From Holtiella tumoricola (GTDB taxonomy: Bacteria; Bacillota; Clostridia; Lachnospirales; Cellulosilyticaceae), in assembly GCF_027857615.1 (NCBI RefSeq), contig NZ_JAQIFT010000049.1:1-64000 (forward strand): a stretch of 64,000 nucleotides of DNA. The letters run 5' to 3'. Of the stretch, positions 1 through 7,924 are shown in pieces. The notes below the pieces were generated by a model. That model made no database searches, had not been told where the DNA came from, and was given only the letters and a program-made list of their open reading frames with translations. The translations under genes and the position numbers were made by a program. How positions within the stretch are numbered: the first letter of the stretch is position 1; each line of letters begins with the position of its first letter.

Positions 1-108
1 GCAAGATTAGCAGAAGAGGCTAAAGAAGCTGAGGAAGCAAGATTAGCAGAAGAGGCTAAAGAAGCTGAGGAGGCAAGATTAGCAGAGGAAGCTAAACAAG
101 GTGAAACT
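1..108 (+). repeat. 36-bp direct repeats coding the acidic FtsY tail
   Basis: Three tandem 36-base units (1-36, 37-72, 73-108) encode a 12-residue unit of the form ARLAEEAKEAEE. Units 1 and 2 differ only at the last base; unit 3 diverges in its second half. The array probably continues upstream of the window. It is in frame with ftsY and gives a charged, probably helical N-terminal extension. FtsY A-domains are known to vary widely in length and to be acidic, so copy number may vary between strains. Confidence 0.9.
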
Positions 109-1053
109 AGTGAGAGTGAAGAAACGCCTAAGAAAAAAGGACTTTTCTCTAAGTTGTTTAGTGGGTTAACAAAAACACGTGACCAGTTTTTAGGTGCTGT
201 AGATGATGTTTTAAAAGGCTTTAAGAAAATAGATGAAGACCTTTATGAAGAATTAGAGGAAGCCCTAATCATGGCTGACTTTGGTGTAGAAACTACCATG
301 AATATCATGGAAAAACTTCGTGAAAAAGTTAAAACAGAGAAAATTACTGAACCAGGTGATTTAAAACTTGCATTACAAGAAATCATCACAGGGATTTTGA
401 CAGCTCATGAGTGGAAACCACTTGTTGAAGAAGGTAAGCCAAATGTTATTTTAGTTATCGGTGTGAATGGGGTAGGTAAAACGACTACAATTGGTAAGTT
501 AGCACATCAATTCAAAGAAGAGAATAAGAATGTTATTTTAGCAGCAGCAGATACATTCCGTGCAGCAGCTATTGAACAACTCCAAATTTGGGCAGATCGT
601 TCAGGCGTGCCACTTGTTAAGCATGAAGAAGGATCAGATCCGGCCGCTGTTGTATATGATGGGATTAAAGCTGCAAAATCAAGAAAGTGTGATTTACTTA
701 TCTGTGATACAGCGGGGCGTCTGCAAAACAAGACGAACCTAATGAAAGAACTTGAAAAAATGGGACGTATTATTGAACGTGAATATCCAGAAGCACATAA
801 AGAAGTGCTAATTGTTTTAGATGCAACAACAGGGCAAAATGCTATTTCCCAAGTTAAAGTTTTTAAAGAAGTAGCGAACGTAGATGGTATCATTTTAACA
901 AAATTAGATGGAACAGCTAAAGGTGGAGCCGTGGTAGGTATTTGTGAAAACTTAAATGTACCTGTTAAATATATTGGTGTAGGGGAAAAGATTGATGATC
1001 TTCAACCTTTTGACCCTAAAGCTTTTGCAGCAGCTCTTTTTGAACAAAAATAA
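1..1053 (+). CDS. ftsY: Signal recognition particle receptor FtsY (5' end outside window)
   Basis: SRP receptor GTPase that docks Ffh-ribosome complexes at the membrane for co-translational insertion. The frame is open from base 1, so the true start is upstream; the TTG at 154 is internal. In the visible 350 residues an acidic, Ala/Glu-rich repeat tail is followed by KKKGLFSKLF, then the NG domain with P-loop GVNGVGKTTT, DTFRAAA, DTAGR and TKLDGTAKGG. These are the SRP-GTPase G motifs and the C-terminus is complete. It is followed by ylxM and ffh, the usual Firmicutes order (smc is usually upstream, not visible here). A new promoter begins only 8 bases after the stop. Confidence 0.97.
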   Translation, partial: ARLAEEAKEAEEARLAEEAKEAEEARLAEEAKQGETSESEETPKKKGLFSKLFSGLTKTRDQFLGAVDDVLKGFKKIDEDLYEELEEALIMADFGVETTMNIMEKLREKVKTEKITEPGDLKLALQEIITGILTAHEWKPLVEEGKPNVILVIGVNGVGKTTTIGKLAHQFKEENKNVILAAADTFRAAAIEQLQIWADRSGVPLVKHEEGSDPAAVVYDGIKAAKSRKCDLLICDTAGRLQNKTNLMKELEKMGRIIEREYPEAHKEVLIVLDATTGQNAISQVKVFKEVANVDGIILTKLDGTAKGGAVVGICENLNVPVKYIGVGEKIDDLQPFDPKAFAAALFEQK

Positions 1054-1061
1054 AATTAGAG

Positions 1062-1090
1062 TTGACAAAATACAAGTTATTCTTTATAAT
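1062..1090 (+). promoter_or_regulatory. Consensus sigma-A promoter for ylxM-ffh
   Basis: Perfect TTGACA (1062-1067) and perfect TATAAT (1085-1090) with a 17-base spacer, 42 bases before the ylxM ATG. This separates transcription of the SRP genes from ftsY. It is the closest match to consensus seen in the window. Confidence 0.9.
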
Positions 1091-1132
1091 TCATCTGTAA
1101 AGTAAAAGAGGCTGACAGCTAGGGGGTGTTGT

Positions 1133-1486
1133 ATGGAGAAGTTTGTTGAAGTGAGTTATTTATATGATTTTTATGAGTCACTACTTACAGACAAGCAGCG
1201 TGATTTATTGATGCGATATTATTTTGATGATTTATCGCTAGGAGAGCTCGCTACCACCTACAATATTAGCCGCCAAAGCGTTTTTGACACAATTAAGAAA
1301 GCTGAACAAAAGATGTTGGATCTTGAAAGTAAGCTAGAATTATGGACAAAATACGTCAAACAGGAAAAGATTCTTACAGAGGTAAAAGATAAACTTAAAC
1401 AATGCTCACCACTTGGTGAAACAGAAAAAGAAAAGCAATTGCAAGAAGCTATTGCACTTCTTGAACAATTGTCAAGTGAAATGTAG
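1133..1486 (+). CDS. ylxM: YlxM/p13-like DNA-binding protein of the SRP operon
   Basis: Small helix-turn-helix protein of the UPF0122 family, usually encoded directly before ffh; its Streptococcus homologue has been linked to SRP function. The 117 residues carry a sigma-70 region 4-like HTH in the first half (LTDKQRDLLMRYY, then an SRQSVFDTIKKAE recognition helix) and a charged helical C-terminus. Start ATG 1133 follows AGGGGGTG with 4-5 bases spacing. The 14-base gap to ffh implies co-transcription. Its actual target here is not shown by the sequence. Confidence 0.93.
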   Translation: MEKFVEVSYLYDFYESLLTDKQRDLLMRYYFDDLSLGELATTYNISRQSVFDTIKKAEQKMLDLESKLELWTKYVKQEKILTEVKDKLKQCSPLGETEKEKQLQEAIALLEQLSSEM

Positions 1487-1500
1487 GAGGAATTCCGGAA

Positions 1501-2835
1501 ATGGCCTTTGATCAATTATCAACCAAATTGCAAGATGTTTTTAAACAGCTTAAAAGTAAAGGGAAGCTTAGCGATAAAGATGTTAAACTAGCATTAAGAG
1601 AAGTTAAGCTTGCACTTTTAGAAGCAGATGTTAACTTTAAAGTTGTTAAACAGTTTATTAAAACAATAGAAGAACGTGCAGTAGGCACTGAGGTGTTAGA
1701 AAGTTTAACACCAGGACAGCAAGTCATTAAAATTGTTAATGATGAGCTTGTAGCCCTTATGGGTGGTACACAAAGCAAAATTACATTTGCTTCAAAAGGT
1801 ATTACACCAATTATGATGGTAGGTCTCCAAGGAGCAGGTAAGACAACAACAAGTGGTAAACTTGCAGCACTTATCAAATCCCAAGGTAAGAGACCATTAT
1901 TAGTAGGATGTGACGTTTATCGTCCAGCTGCTATTGACCAGCTTATGAAAGTAGGGAAACAAGTTAACATTCCAGTTTTTTCTTTAGGAACAGACCATAA
2001 TCCTGTTGATATTGCAAAAGCAGGTATGGAATATGCGAGAGAAAATAACTTTGATGTAGTACTCCTCGATACAGCAGGACGTCTTCATATTGATGAAGTG
2101 CTTATGGACGAGCTTAAATTCATTAAAGCGGAAGTTAAGCCAAGAGAGATTCTCTTAGTTGTAGATGCGATGACAGGGCAAGATGCTGTAAACGTAGCAG
2201 AATCCTTTAATGAAGCACTAGGGATTGATGGTATTGTTATGACTAAGTTAGATAGTGATAACAGAGGTGGTGCAGCATTATCTGTAAAAGCCGTAACCAA
2301 CAAACCTATTAAATATGCAGGTATGGGTGAAAAACTTAGTGATTTAGAACCATTCCATCCAGAGCGTATGGCTTCTCGTATTTTGGGTATGGGTGACGTA
2401 TTAACATTAATCGAAAAGGCTCAACAAAATTACGACGAAGATAAAGCAAAAGAATTAGAAGCTAAATTTAGAAAAGCTGAATTTAACTTTGATGACTTTT
2501 TAGATCAAATGCGTCAAATTAAAAAAATGGGACCACTTAACCAAATCTTAGGCATGTTACCAGGCATGAATACATCTAAGCTTGGTGAAATCGATGTAGA
2601 TGACAAACAACTAGCATACATTGAAGCCATTATTTTATCTATGACGAAAGAGGAACGTCAAAATCCTAGTATTATTAATATGTCTCGTAAGAAACGTATT
2701 GCAGCAGGAAGTGGACGTGATCTTCAAGAAGTTAATCGTCTCATCAAACAGTTTGAGCAAATGCAAACAATGATGAAACAAATGTCTGGTATGATGAAAG
2801 GCAAAAAAGGTAAATTTAAATTACCTTTTATGTAA
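1501..2835 (+). CDS. ffh: Signal recognition particle protein Ffh
   Basis: SRP54 homologue: binds 4.5S/scRNA and signal sequences on nascent chains and delivers them to FtsY. 444 residues, normal length. N domain residues 1-90; G domain with P-loop GLQGAGKT at about 108-115, DVYRPAA, DTAGR and TKLDSDNRGG; C-terminal M domain rich in methionine ending MKQMSGMMKGKKGKFKLPFM. The ATG at 1501 follows TAGGAGGAATT. It lies between ylxM and rpsP, a conserved Firmicutes arrangement. The SRP RNA gene itself is not in the window. Confidence 0.98.
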   Translation: MAFDQLSTKLQDVFKQLKSKGKLSDKDVKLALREVKLALLEADVNFKVVKQFIKTIEERAVGTEVLESLTPGQQVIKIVNDELVALMGGTQSKITFASKGITPIMMVGLQGAGKTTTSGKLAALIKSQGKRPLLVGCDVYRPAAIDQLMKVGKQVNIPVFSLGTDHNPVDIAKAGMEYARENNFDVVLLDTAGRLHIDEVLMDELKFIKAEVKPREILLVVDAMTGQDAVNVAESFNEALGIDGIVMTKLDSDNRGGAALSVKAVTNKPIKYAGMGEKLSDLEPFHPERMASRILGMGDVLTLIEKAQQNYDEDKAKELEAKFRKAEFNFDDFLDQMRQIKKMGPLNQILGMLPGMNTSKLGEIDVDDKQLAYIEAIILSMTKEERQNPSIINMSRKKRIAAGSGRDLQEVNRLIKQFEQMQTMMKQMSGMMKGKKGKFKLPFM

Positions 2836-2873
2836 ATAAATAATATAATTAATTAACCTTAGGAGGTAACAAC

Positions 2874-3119
2874 ATGGCAGTAAAAATTCGTTTAAAAAGA
2901 TTAGGTGCAAAGAAAGCTCCTTTTTATAGAATCGTAGTAGCAGATTCTCGTTCACCAAGAGATGGTCGTTTCATCGAAGAAGTAGGTTACTTCAATCCAT
3001 GTCAAGAACCAAATGAATTAAGCGTAAATAAAGAAGCTGTAGAAAAATGGTTAGCAAATGGTGCTCAACCAACAGATACAGTTAAAACTTTACTTAAAAA
3101 ATCTGGCGTTGAAATGTAA
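2874..3119 (+). CDS. rpsP: 30S ribosomal protein S16
   Basis: Small-subunit protein needed for 30S assembly. 81 residues, starting with the family signature MAVKIRLKRLGAKKAPFYRI and the SPRDGRFIEEVGYFNP block, matching the usual length. RBS TTAGGAGGT precedes ATG 2874. Downstream khpA starts 25 bases after the stop, so both are likely read from the ylxM promoter. Confidence 0.98.
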   Translation: MAVKIRLKRLGAKKAPFYRIVVADSRSPRDGRFIEEVGYFNPCQEPNELSVNKEAVEKWLANGAQPTDTVKTLLKKSGVEM

Positions 3120-3144
3120 TTAACGCCCACATGGAGGGGATCCG

Positions 3145-3375
3145 ATGAAAAGTTTAGTTGAAGTGATCGCCAAACAATTGGTAGATTTGCCAGAAGAAGT
3201 TTCTGTTTCACAACGTGAGGAAGAGAATGCAGTAATTCTAGAACTAAAAGTAGCCCCAAGCGATATGGGTAAAATCATCGGAAAGCAAGGCAAGATTGCT
3301 AAAGCAATCCGTACCATTGTGAAATCAGCAACAGCATCTTCTAGTAAGAAAGTAGTTGTTGAAATTAGTGAATAG
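3145..3375 (+). CDS. khpA: RNA-binding protein KhpA (KH domain, YlqC family)
   Basis: Small single KH-domain RNA-binding protein; in Gram-positives KhpA pairs with KhpB/Jag and affects division and cell length. 76 residues, full length. The KH GxxG loop is seen as GKIIGKQGKIAKAIR at about residues 46-60. ATG 3145 follows GGAGGGGATCC. It is the last gene before a 28-base perfect palindrome, so it probably closes the ylxM-ffh-rpsP unit. Confidence 0.94.
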   Translation: MKSLVEVIAKQLVDLPEEVSVSQREEENAVILELKVAPSDMGKIIGKQGKIAKAIRTIVKSATASSSKKVVVEISE

Positions 3376-3398
3376 GCTAGGGAATTCCCTAGCCTATT
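3371..3398 (+). terminator. Palindromic terminator after khpA
   Basis: A perfect 28-base inverted repeat: arms AATAGGCTAGGGAA (3371-3384) and TTCCCTAGCCTATT (3385-3398), overlapping the khpA stop and followed by an A/T-rich stretch. The zero-length loop means the central pairs would open. The U-tract is weak, so efficiency is uncertain. The 3399-3637 gap holds TATACT/TATAAT-like hexamers at 3520-3532 but no well-spaced -35; I could not place the rimM promoter. Confidence 0.6.
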
Positions 3399-3637
3399 TA
3401 TTATATACAGAATTTTTATAGATCTACTAAACGTCTATCTTAGTATTTATTCATATTAAGTATAAAATAAACAATAATTAACTTATAGATTGAGTGTTTT
3501 AATAAAGCAAGACATAGGGTATACTTTATAATGAACAATGATAATAAAAGATACATAAATGCTTAGAAATTGACTAAAAAGCCTTGCATAGAGCCTTTAT
3601 AGTGAGTATTTAAGATATTAAGAAAGGAAATAAGACA

Positions 3638-4141
3638 ATGGAACAAATGCTTACAATTGGAAGAATCGTAAATACACATGGTGTAAAAGGAGAAGTACGT
3701 GTACTACCTTCTACAGATGATATTAAACGTTTTGGAAAACTAAAAGAAATCGTTGTACAAAATCGTACAGAATCAATAAAAGAAATTGAAACTGTACGTT
3801 ATCATAAAAATTTCGTTCTTTTAAAATTTAAAGGAATTGATAATATGGATGATGCTGAACTTCTTAAAAATAGTACACTTAAAATTAATCGTAAAGATGC
3901 ACTTCCATTAGGACAAGATGAATATTATCAATGTGATTTATACGGCTTAAAAGTAGTAACAGAAGAAGGGCGTGACCTTGGAAAGTTAGTTGATATTCTT
4001 GTAACAGGTAGTAATGATGTATATGTAGTACGTAATACAGAGAAAGAAATTCTTATTCCAGCGATTAAACAATGTATTTTAAAAATTGATCTAGAAAAAG
4101 GTGAAATGCTTGTACAACTTTTAGAAGGGCTGGAAGATTAA
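3638..4141 (+). CDS. rimM: 16S rRNA processing protein RimM
   Basis: Assembly factor for the 30S head; binds S19 and helps 16S rRNA maturation. 167 residues, typical. N-terminal RimM barrel beginning LTIGRIVNTHGVKGEVRV; C-terminal PRC-barrel with QYYQCDLYGL-type and GSNDVYVV segments. ATG 3638 follows AAAGGAAATAAG. Only 2 bases separate it from trmD, so the two are translationally linked as in most bacteria. Confidence 0.96.
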   Translation: MEQMLTIGRIVNTHGVKGEVRVLPSTDDIKRFGKLKEIVVQNRTESIKEIETVRYHKNFVLLKFKGIDNMDDAELLKNSTLKINRKDALPLGQDEYYQCDLYGLKVVTEEGRDLGKLVDILVTGSNDVYVVRNTEKEILIPAIKQCILKIDLEKGEMLVQLLEGLED

Positions 4142-4143
4142 TC

Positions 4144-4890
4144 ATGAAGATTACCATTATGACACTGTTTCCAGAGATGATTGAGAATGCAGTGAATTGT
4201 AGTATATTAGGGCGAGCAAGACAAAATGGTTTAATCGAAATAGAAGCAATAAATATTAGAGATTTTGCAAATAATAAACATCTACAGGTAGATGACTATC
4301 CTTATGGTGGTGGTGCAGGGATGCTTATGATGGCTGATCCTGTATGCAGATGCTACGACCATATTGTGGAGCATTCTTCTGTAGCACCACAACATGTACT
4401 TTATATGTCTCCACAAGGAAAGCCTTGGAAGCAACAAATGGCAGAAGCGTTAAGTAGCGAAGAACACATTGTTTTATTATGTGGCCACTATGAGGGGATT
4501 GATCAGCGTGCTTTAGATGCAATAGTGACGGAGGAAGTCTCAATTGGAGATTATGTACTTACAGGTGGTGAATTAGCAGCGCTTGTGGTAGCAGATAGTA
4601 TTAGTAGATTGGTGCCAGGTGTTTTAGGGAAAGCTGAATCCTTCCAGGATGAAAGTTTTTCAGATGGTTTATTAGAGTATCCTCATTACACAAGACCAGC
4701 AGTCTATCGTGATGAAGCTGTTCCAGATGTTCTTTTATCAGGGAATCATCAAAAGATTGCAGCTTATAGGCGAGAAATGTCACTTATTAACACTTTTAAT
4801 AAAAGACCAGATCTACTAAAAAGAGCAAAATTAACAGAAAAAGAAAAATATTTTATTAATGAATATGCAAAAAAACGTTGCAAATCCTAG
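4144..4890 (+). CDS. trmD: tRNA (guanine-N1)-methyltransferase TrmD
   Basis: Makes m1G37 in tRNAs, using S-adenosylmethionine, to prevent +1 frameshifting. 248 residues, full length. SPOUT trefoil-knot fold markers: YGGGAGMLM near residue 55, LCGHYEGIDQR near 113 and SIGDYVLTGGELAAL at about 132-146. The rplS promoter overlaps its last codons: the -35 lies inside the 3' end of the gene. rimM-trmD-rplS order is conserved. Confidence 0.97.
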   Translation: MKITIMTLFPEMIENAVNCSILGRARQNGLIEIEAINIRDFANNKHLQVDDYPYGGGAGMLMMADPVCRCYDHIVEHSSVAPQHVLYMSPQGKPWKQQMAEALSSEEHIVLLCGHYEGIDQRALDAIVTEEVSIGDYVLTGGELAALVVADSISRLVPGVLGKAESFQDESFSDGLLEYPHYTRPAVYRDEAVPDVLLSGNHQKIAAYRREMSLINTFNKRPDLLKRAKLTEKEKYFINEYAKKRCKS

Positions 4891-4906
4891 GCGGACATGC
4901 TATAAT
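4878..4906 (+). promoter_or_regulatory. Extended -10 promoter for rplS
   Basis: TTGCAA (4878-4883), 17-base spacer, TATAAT (4901-4906) with an extended -10 TG at 4898-4899. The -35 sits within the trmD reading frame. It allows rplS to be expressed independently of rimM-trmD. Confidence 0.82.
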
Positions 4907-4912
4907 TGCCTA

Positions 4913-4981
4913 GAGTTATTACGGACGGTCCTCTGCCAAAATGTATGGGTAATGAACGTCTCAGATTAAAGGAGAATACAC
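4913..4981 (+). promoter_or_regulatory. rplS 5' leader, candidate L19 leader RNA
   Basis: About 70 bases of untranslated leader between the rplS promoter and its ATG. TTATTAC (4916-4922) can pair with GTAATGA (4949-4955, one G-U), closing a loop containing a GGA/TCC mini-stem (4923-4931). An L19 leader autoregulatory RNA is known upstream of rplS in low-GC Gram-positives; position and size fit, but the family match was not tested. Confidence 0.5.
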
Positions 4982-5326
4982 ATGAACGAAATTATCAGAG
5001 CAATTGAAAATGAACAAATCAGAGAAGTAACACCATTTAACGTAGGGGACACAGTACGTGTTTACGCTCGTATCAAAGAAGGTCAAAGAGAACGTGTACA
5101 AATGTTCGAAGGGATCGTATTAAAAAGACAAAATGGTGGAGCTCGTGAAAACTTCACAGTAAGAAGAATTTCTTACGGTGTTGGTGTTGAAAAAACATGG
5201 CCAGTTCATTCACCACTTCTTGAAAAAATCGAAGTTATTCGTCGTGGTAAAGTAAGACGTGCTAAACTTAACTACTTACGTGACCGCGTTGGTAAAAATG
5301 CTAAAGTTAAAGAATTAATCAAGTAA
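4982..5326 (+). CDS. rplS: 50S ribosomal protein L19
   Basis: Large-subunit protein at the 30S/50S interface. 114 residues, standard length, with the family blocks FNVGDTVRVYARIKEG, GIVLKRQNGG, FTVRRISYGVGVEKTWPVHSP and RRGKVRRAKLNYLRDR. ATG 4982 follows AAAGGAGAA. A strong terminator lies 18 bases after the stop, so it forms a single-gene unit fed from its own promoter and possibly by trmD read-through. Confidence 0.98.
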   Translation: MNEIIRAIENEQIREVTPFNVGDTVRVYARIKEGQRERVQMFEGIVLKRQNGGARENFTVRRISYGVGVEKTWPVHSPLLEKIEVIRRGKVRRAKLNYLRDRVGKNAKVKELIK

Positions 5327-5344
5327 GAAAACAATTAATAAAAT

Positions 5345-5371
5345 AAAAAGGGACTTTTATAGTCCCTTTTT
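5345..5371 (+). terminator. Terminator after rplS
   Basis: 11-base stem AAAAAGGGACT (5345-5355), loop TTTAT, AGTCCCTTTTT (5361-5371). U-rich 3' arm; the symmetric A/T ends would also work on the other strand. It ends just before the first signal peptidase gene. Confidence 0.9.
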
Positions 5372-5396
5372 GTGTATAGAAATGAGAGAATTTTAT

Positions 5397-5933
5397 ATGA
5401 AAGATCCAAGAGGTAAAAAGAAAGATCAGCTCTTAGGTTTCTTTAAAGATTTGATTATAGCTATTATTGTTGTTTTAGTGGTTAATGCTTTTTTAGTACA
5501 AAATTTAAAAGTGCAAGGCACTTCCATGGCACCACTTTTAGACAATAATAATATGGTCATTATTAATAAGCTAGCCTATAAAATGAGTATGCCTAAAAAA
5601 GGAGATATTATAGGATTTTACACCAATAATGTCAAGACACCAGTTGTGAAACGTATTGTAGGTTTGTCAGGAGATATCATTGATTACAAAGACGGCCAGC
5701 TTTATATCAATGGAACCCCTATCAATAACTCTGATGAAGATGCTATGATGCATAGAGGTGATATTAAGTATCCTTTTACAGTTGCAGAAGGCACTTACTT
5801 TGTATTAGGGGATAATTATAATAGTAGTATTGATAGTCGATTTAATTATATTGGATGTGTACCAAAGAAGAATATTGTAGGACGTATTAGTCTAAGAATA
5901 TGGCCTTTTTGGAAAAATCCATTTTTAAAATAA
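5397..5933 (+). CDS. lepB: Type I signal peptidase (first of three)
   Basis: Membrane serine protease that cleaves Sec/Tat signal peptides. 178 residues with one N-terminal membrane segment (about 18-34). Catalytic Ser about 43 in GTSMAPLL and Lys about 85 in VVKRIVG; C-terminal box VLGDNYNSSIDSR. I chose ATG 5397 because the upstream TTG at 5370 lies in the rplS terminator and GAGAG sits 8 bases before 5397; ATG 5382 is an alternative. It differs clearly from the two copies downstream of rbgA: it lacks their SDIEFPY insert. Confidence 0.94.
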   Translation: MKDPRGKKKDQLLGFFKDLIIAIIVVLVVNAFLVQNLKVQGTSMAPLLDNNNMVIINKLAYKMSMPKKGDIIGFYTNNVKTPVVKRIVGLSGDIIDYKDGQLYINGTPINNSDEDAMMHRGDIKYPFTVAEGTYFVLGDNYNSSIDSRFNYIGCVPKKNIVGRISLRIWPFWKNPFLK

Positions 5934-5964
5934 ATAGAATTTAATAGAAATAAAGGTGAATATT

Positions 5965-6831
5965 ATGCAAATACAATGGTATCCAGGTCATATGACGAAA
6001 ACAAGACGTCTCATAGAGGAGAATGTTAAGCTTGTTGATATTGTCATTGAATTACTTGATGCACGTGCACCATATAGTACTAAAAATCCTGATATTGATA
6101 AATTAACAAAAGGTAAAATGCGACTTATTGTTTTAAATAAAAGTGACCTTTCTGATCCAAGTGTGGTAAAAGAATGGAGCAAGTGGTATAGTAGTGCAAA
6201 TGTACGTGTTATTGAAATTGTAGCGACTTCAGGTAAAGGGATTAAAGAAGTTACACAAGCTGCAGAGGACATGCTTAAAGAAAAAATAGAACGTGATAAA
6301 GCAAGAGGACGTATTTATAGACCTATTCGTGCAATGATCGTAGGCATTCCTAATGTAGGGAAATCTACATTTATTAATTCATTAGTGGGGAAAGGTTCTA
6401 CTAAAACAGGTGATAAACCAGGGGTAACCCGCGGTAAGCAATGGGTTAAAATTAAAAAAGGATTTGAACTTTTAGATATGCCAGGTATTTTATGGCCAAA
6501 GTTTGAAGATCAAGAAGTAGCGAAAAAACTTGCTTATTTAGGTTCAATTAAAGATGAAATTTTAGATAGTCGTGAGTTAGCTATGGGATTTTTAGAACTT
6601 GGATCAAAACGTTTTAAAGATAAATTAGAAACACGTTATAAAATTGAAATTTTACCAGAAACAAGTGCTTATGATATACTACTTATGATAGGTAAAAAGC
6701 GTGGATTTATTGTGCCTGGTGGTGATATAGATGAAACAAGGACAGCGCTTGTCGTTTTAGATGAGTTTAGAAGTGGCAAATTAGGAAGAATTACTGTAGA
6801 ATCTCCATCAGACCTCATAAGAGAGGATTGA
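5965..6831 (+). CDS. rbgA: Ribosome biogenesis GTPase RbgA (YlqF)
   Basis: Circularly permuted GTPase essential for late 50S assembly in Bacillus. 288 residues. Motif order is permuted: G4 NKSD near residue 56 comes before G1 GIPNVGKST (about 127-135) and G3 DMPG (about 173). The N-terminus MQIQWYPGHMTK is family-specific. ATG 5965 is preferred over GTG 5956 because AAAGGTG then has normal spacing. rplS-rbgA-rnhB order is standard, but signal peptidase genes interrupt it here. Confidence 0.97.
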   Translation: MQIQWYPGHMTKTRRLIEENVKLVDIVIELLDARAPYSTKNPDIDKLTKGKMRLIVLNKSDLSDPSVVKEWSKWYSSANVRVIEIVATSGKGIKEVTQAAEDMLKEKIERDKARGRIYRPIRAMIVGIPNVGKSTFINSLVGKGSTKTGDKPGVTRGKQWVKIKKGFELLDMPGILWPKFEDQEVAKKLAYLGSIKDEILDSRELAMGFLELGSKRFKDKLETRYKIEILPETSAYDILLMIGKKRGFIVPGGDIDETRTALVVLDEFRSGKLGRITVESPSDLIRED

Positions 6832-6836
6832 GACTG

Positions 6837-7364
6837 TTGAAAAAAATCAAAAATTTATTAGAGTTTATGAAGGAGCCCTTTTTAGCGATATTGTGTGCCC
6901 TTCTAATCTCACAATTTCTAATGATGCATACTAGAATTCCTTCAGGTTCGATGATTCCAACTATTGAGCCTGGAGATCATCTTATCGTTAATCTTATGCC
7001 TAATTATTACAGAACACCTAAAAGAGGTGAAATTGTAGTTTTTGAGTATGGCGGAGAACATCTTATTAAACGTGTTATTGGTGAACCTAATGATGTCGTT
7101 GACTTAAAAGATGGAAAGGTCTATATTAATAATGAAGAAATAGATGAAACAGCCTATATCCATACATATAACGGAACAAGAGAATATGCAGGAAGTGACA
7201 TAGAATTTCCATATATAGTTCCTGAGGGCTGCTATTTTATGATGGGGGATAATCGAGAAGGTAGTGCAGATAGCCGTATTTTTGGATCCATATCAAAAAA
7301 TGCTATTATTGCTATTGGAGCCTTGAAGATTTTTCCATTTCAAGCTATAGGCGTTTTAAAGTAG
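6837..7364 (+). CDS. lepB: Type I signal peptidase (second of three)
   Basis: 175 residues with one N-terminal membrane segment (about 15-30), catalytic Ser about 38 (PSGSMIPT), Lys about 78 (LIKRVIG) and MMGDNREGSADSR box, so probably active. Start: TTG 6837, placed 9 bases after GAGAGGA; TTG 6828 has no room for a ribosome site. The RBS overlaps the end of rbgA, so translation is likely coupled. Very similar to the next gene, including the EGCYFMMGDNRE and SDIEFPY blocks, pointing to tandem duplication. Confidence 0.93.
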   Translation: MKKIKNLLEFMKEPFLAILCALLISQFLMMHTRIPSGSMIPTIEPGDHLIVNLMPNYYRTPKRGEIVVFEYGGEHLIKRVIGEPNDVVDLKDGKVYINNEEIDETAYIHTYNGTREYAGSDIEFPYIVPEGCYFMMGDNREGSADSRIFGSISKNAIIAIGALKIFPFQAIGVLK

Positions 7365-7396
7365 ATAGATAAAATGAAAAGAAAGAGGGCTTAGTC

Positions 7397-7924
7397 ATGT
7401 ACAAGTTAAGAAATATATTAGACTTTAGTAAAGATTTACTAGTAGCACTTTTAGCAGCACTTTTAGTCATTCGTTTTGTTGCTATGCACACAGAGGTACC
7501 AACAAGTTCTATGGTACCAACGATTATGGAAAAAGATCATCTTATTGTAAGCCCTTTTACTGCTTATGGAAGAGAACCTAGAATAGGCGAGATTGTCATT
7601 TTCTATCAAGATGGAGAAAGACTTGTTAAACGTCTTATTGCAACAGGCGGCGATACAGTTGACCTTATTGATGGAGATGTGTATGTAAATGGTGAAGCAA
7701 TTGATGAATCAGCTTATATAAGATATGAGCATACAACAAATCCATTTTCTTGGAGCGATATAGAGTTTCCTTATACAGTGCCAGAAGGAAGTTACTGGAT
7801 GATGGGCGATAACAGAGAAGAAAGTGCAGATAGTCGTGTATTTGGAGCTATAAAGAGTGATAAAGTTATCGCTATAGGCGGATTTAGAATATATCCTTTT
7901 GATACAATAGGAGTATTAGAATAA
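7397..7924 (+). CDS. lepB: Type I signal peptidase (third of three)
   Basis: 175 residues, collinear with the preceding copy. Membrane segment about 13-30; Ser about 38 in PTSSMVPT; Lys about 78 in LVKRLIA; box MMGDNREESADSR. All catalytic positions are kept, so this is a paralogue, not a decaying copy. ATG 7397 follows AAGAGGGC. The stop overlaps the rnhB start by one base. Differences are spread through the substrate-facing region, consistent with different signal-peptide preference (inference). Confidence 0.93.
   Translation: MYKLRNILDFSKDLLVALLAALLVIRFVAMHTEVPTSSMVPTIMEKDHLIVSPFTAYGREPRIGEIVIFYQDGERLVKRLIATGGDTVDLIDGDVYVNGEAIDESAYIRYEHTTNPFSWSDIEFPYTVPEGSYWMMGDNREESADSRVFGAIKSDKVIAIGGFRIYPFDTIGVLE

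Noticed and set aside
1..108. CRISPR-like array
   Set aside because: The 36-base units are contiguous with no spacers, in frame and coding within ftsY; no cas genes are present.
154..1053. TTG 154 as the ftsY start
   Set aside because: The frame is open without stop back to base 1 and codes for a continuous acidic repeat tail; there is no ribosome site before 154.
3399..3637. Promoter of rimM
   Set aside because: TATACT/TATAAT at 3520-3532 and TTGACT at 3570 do not combine into a promoter with acceptable spacing; left unassigned.
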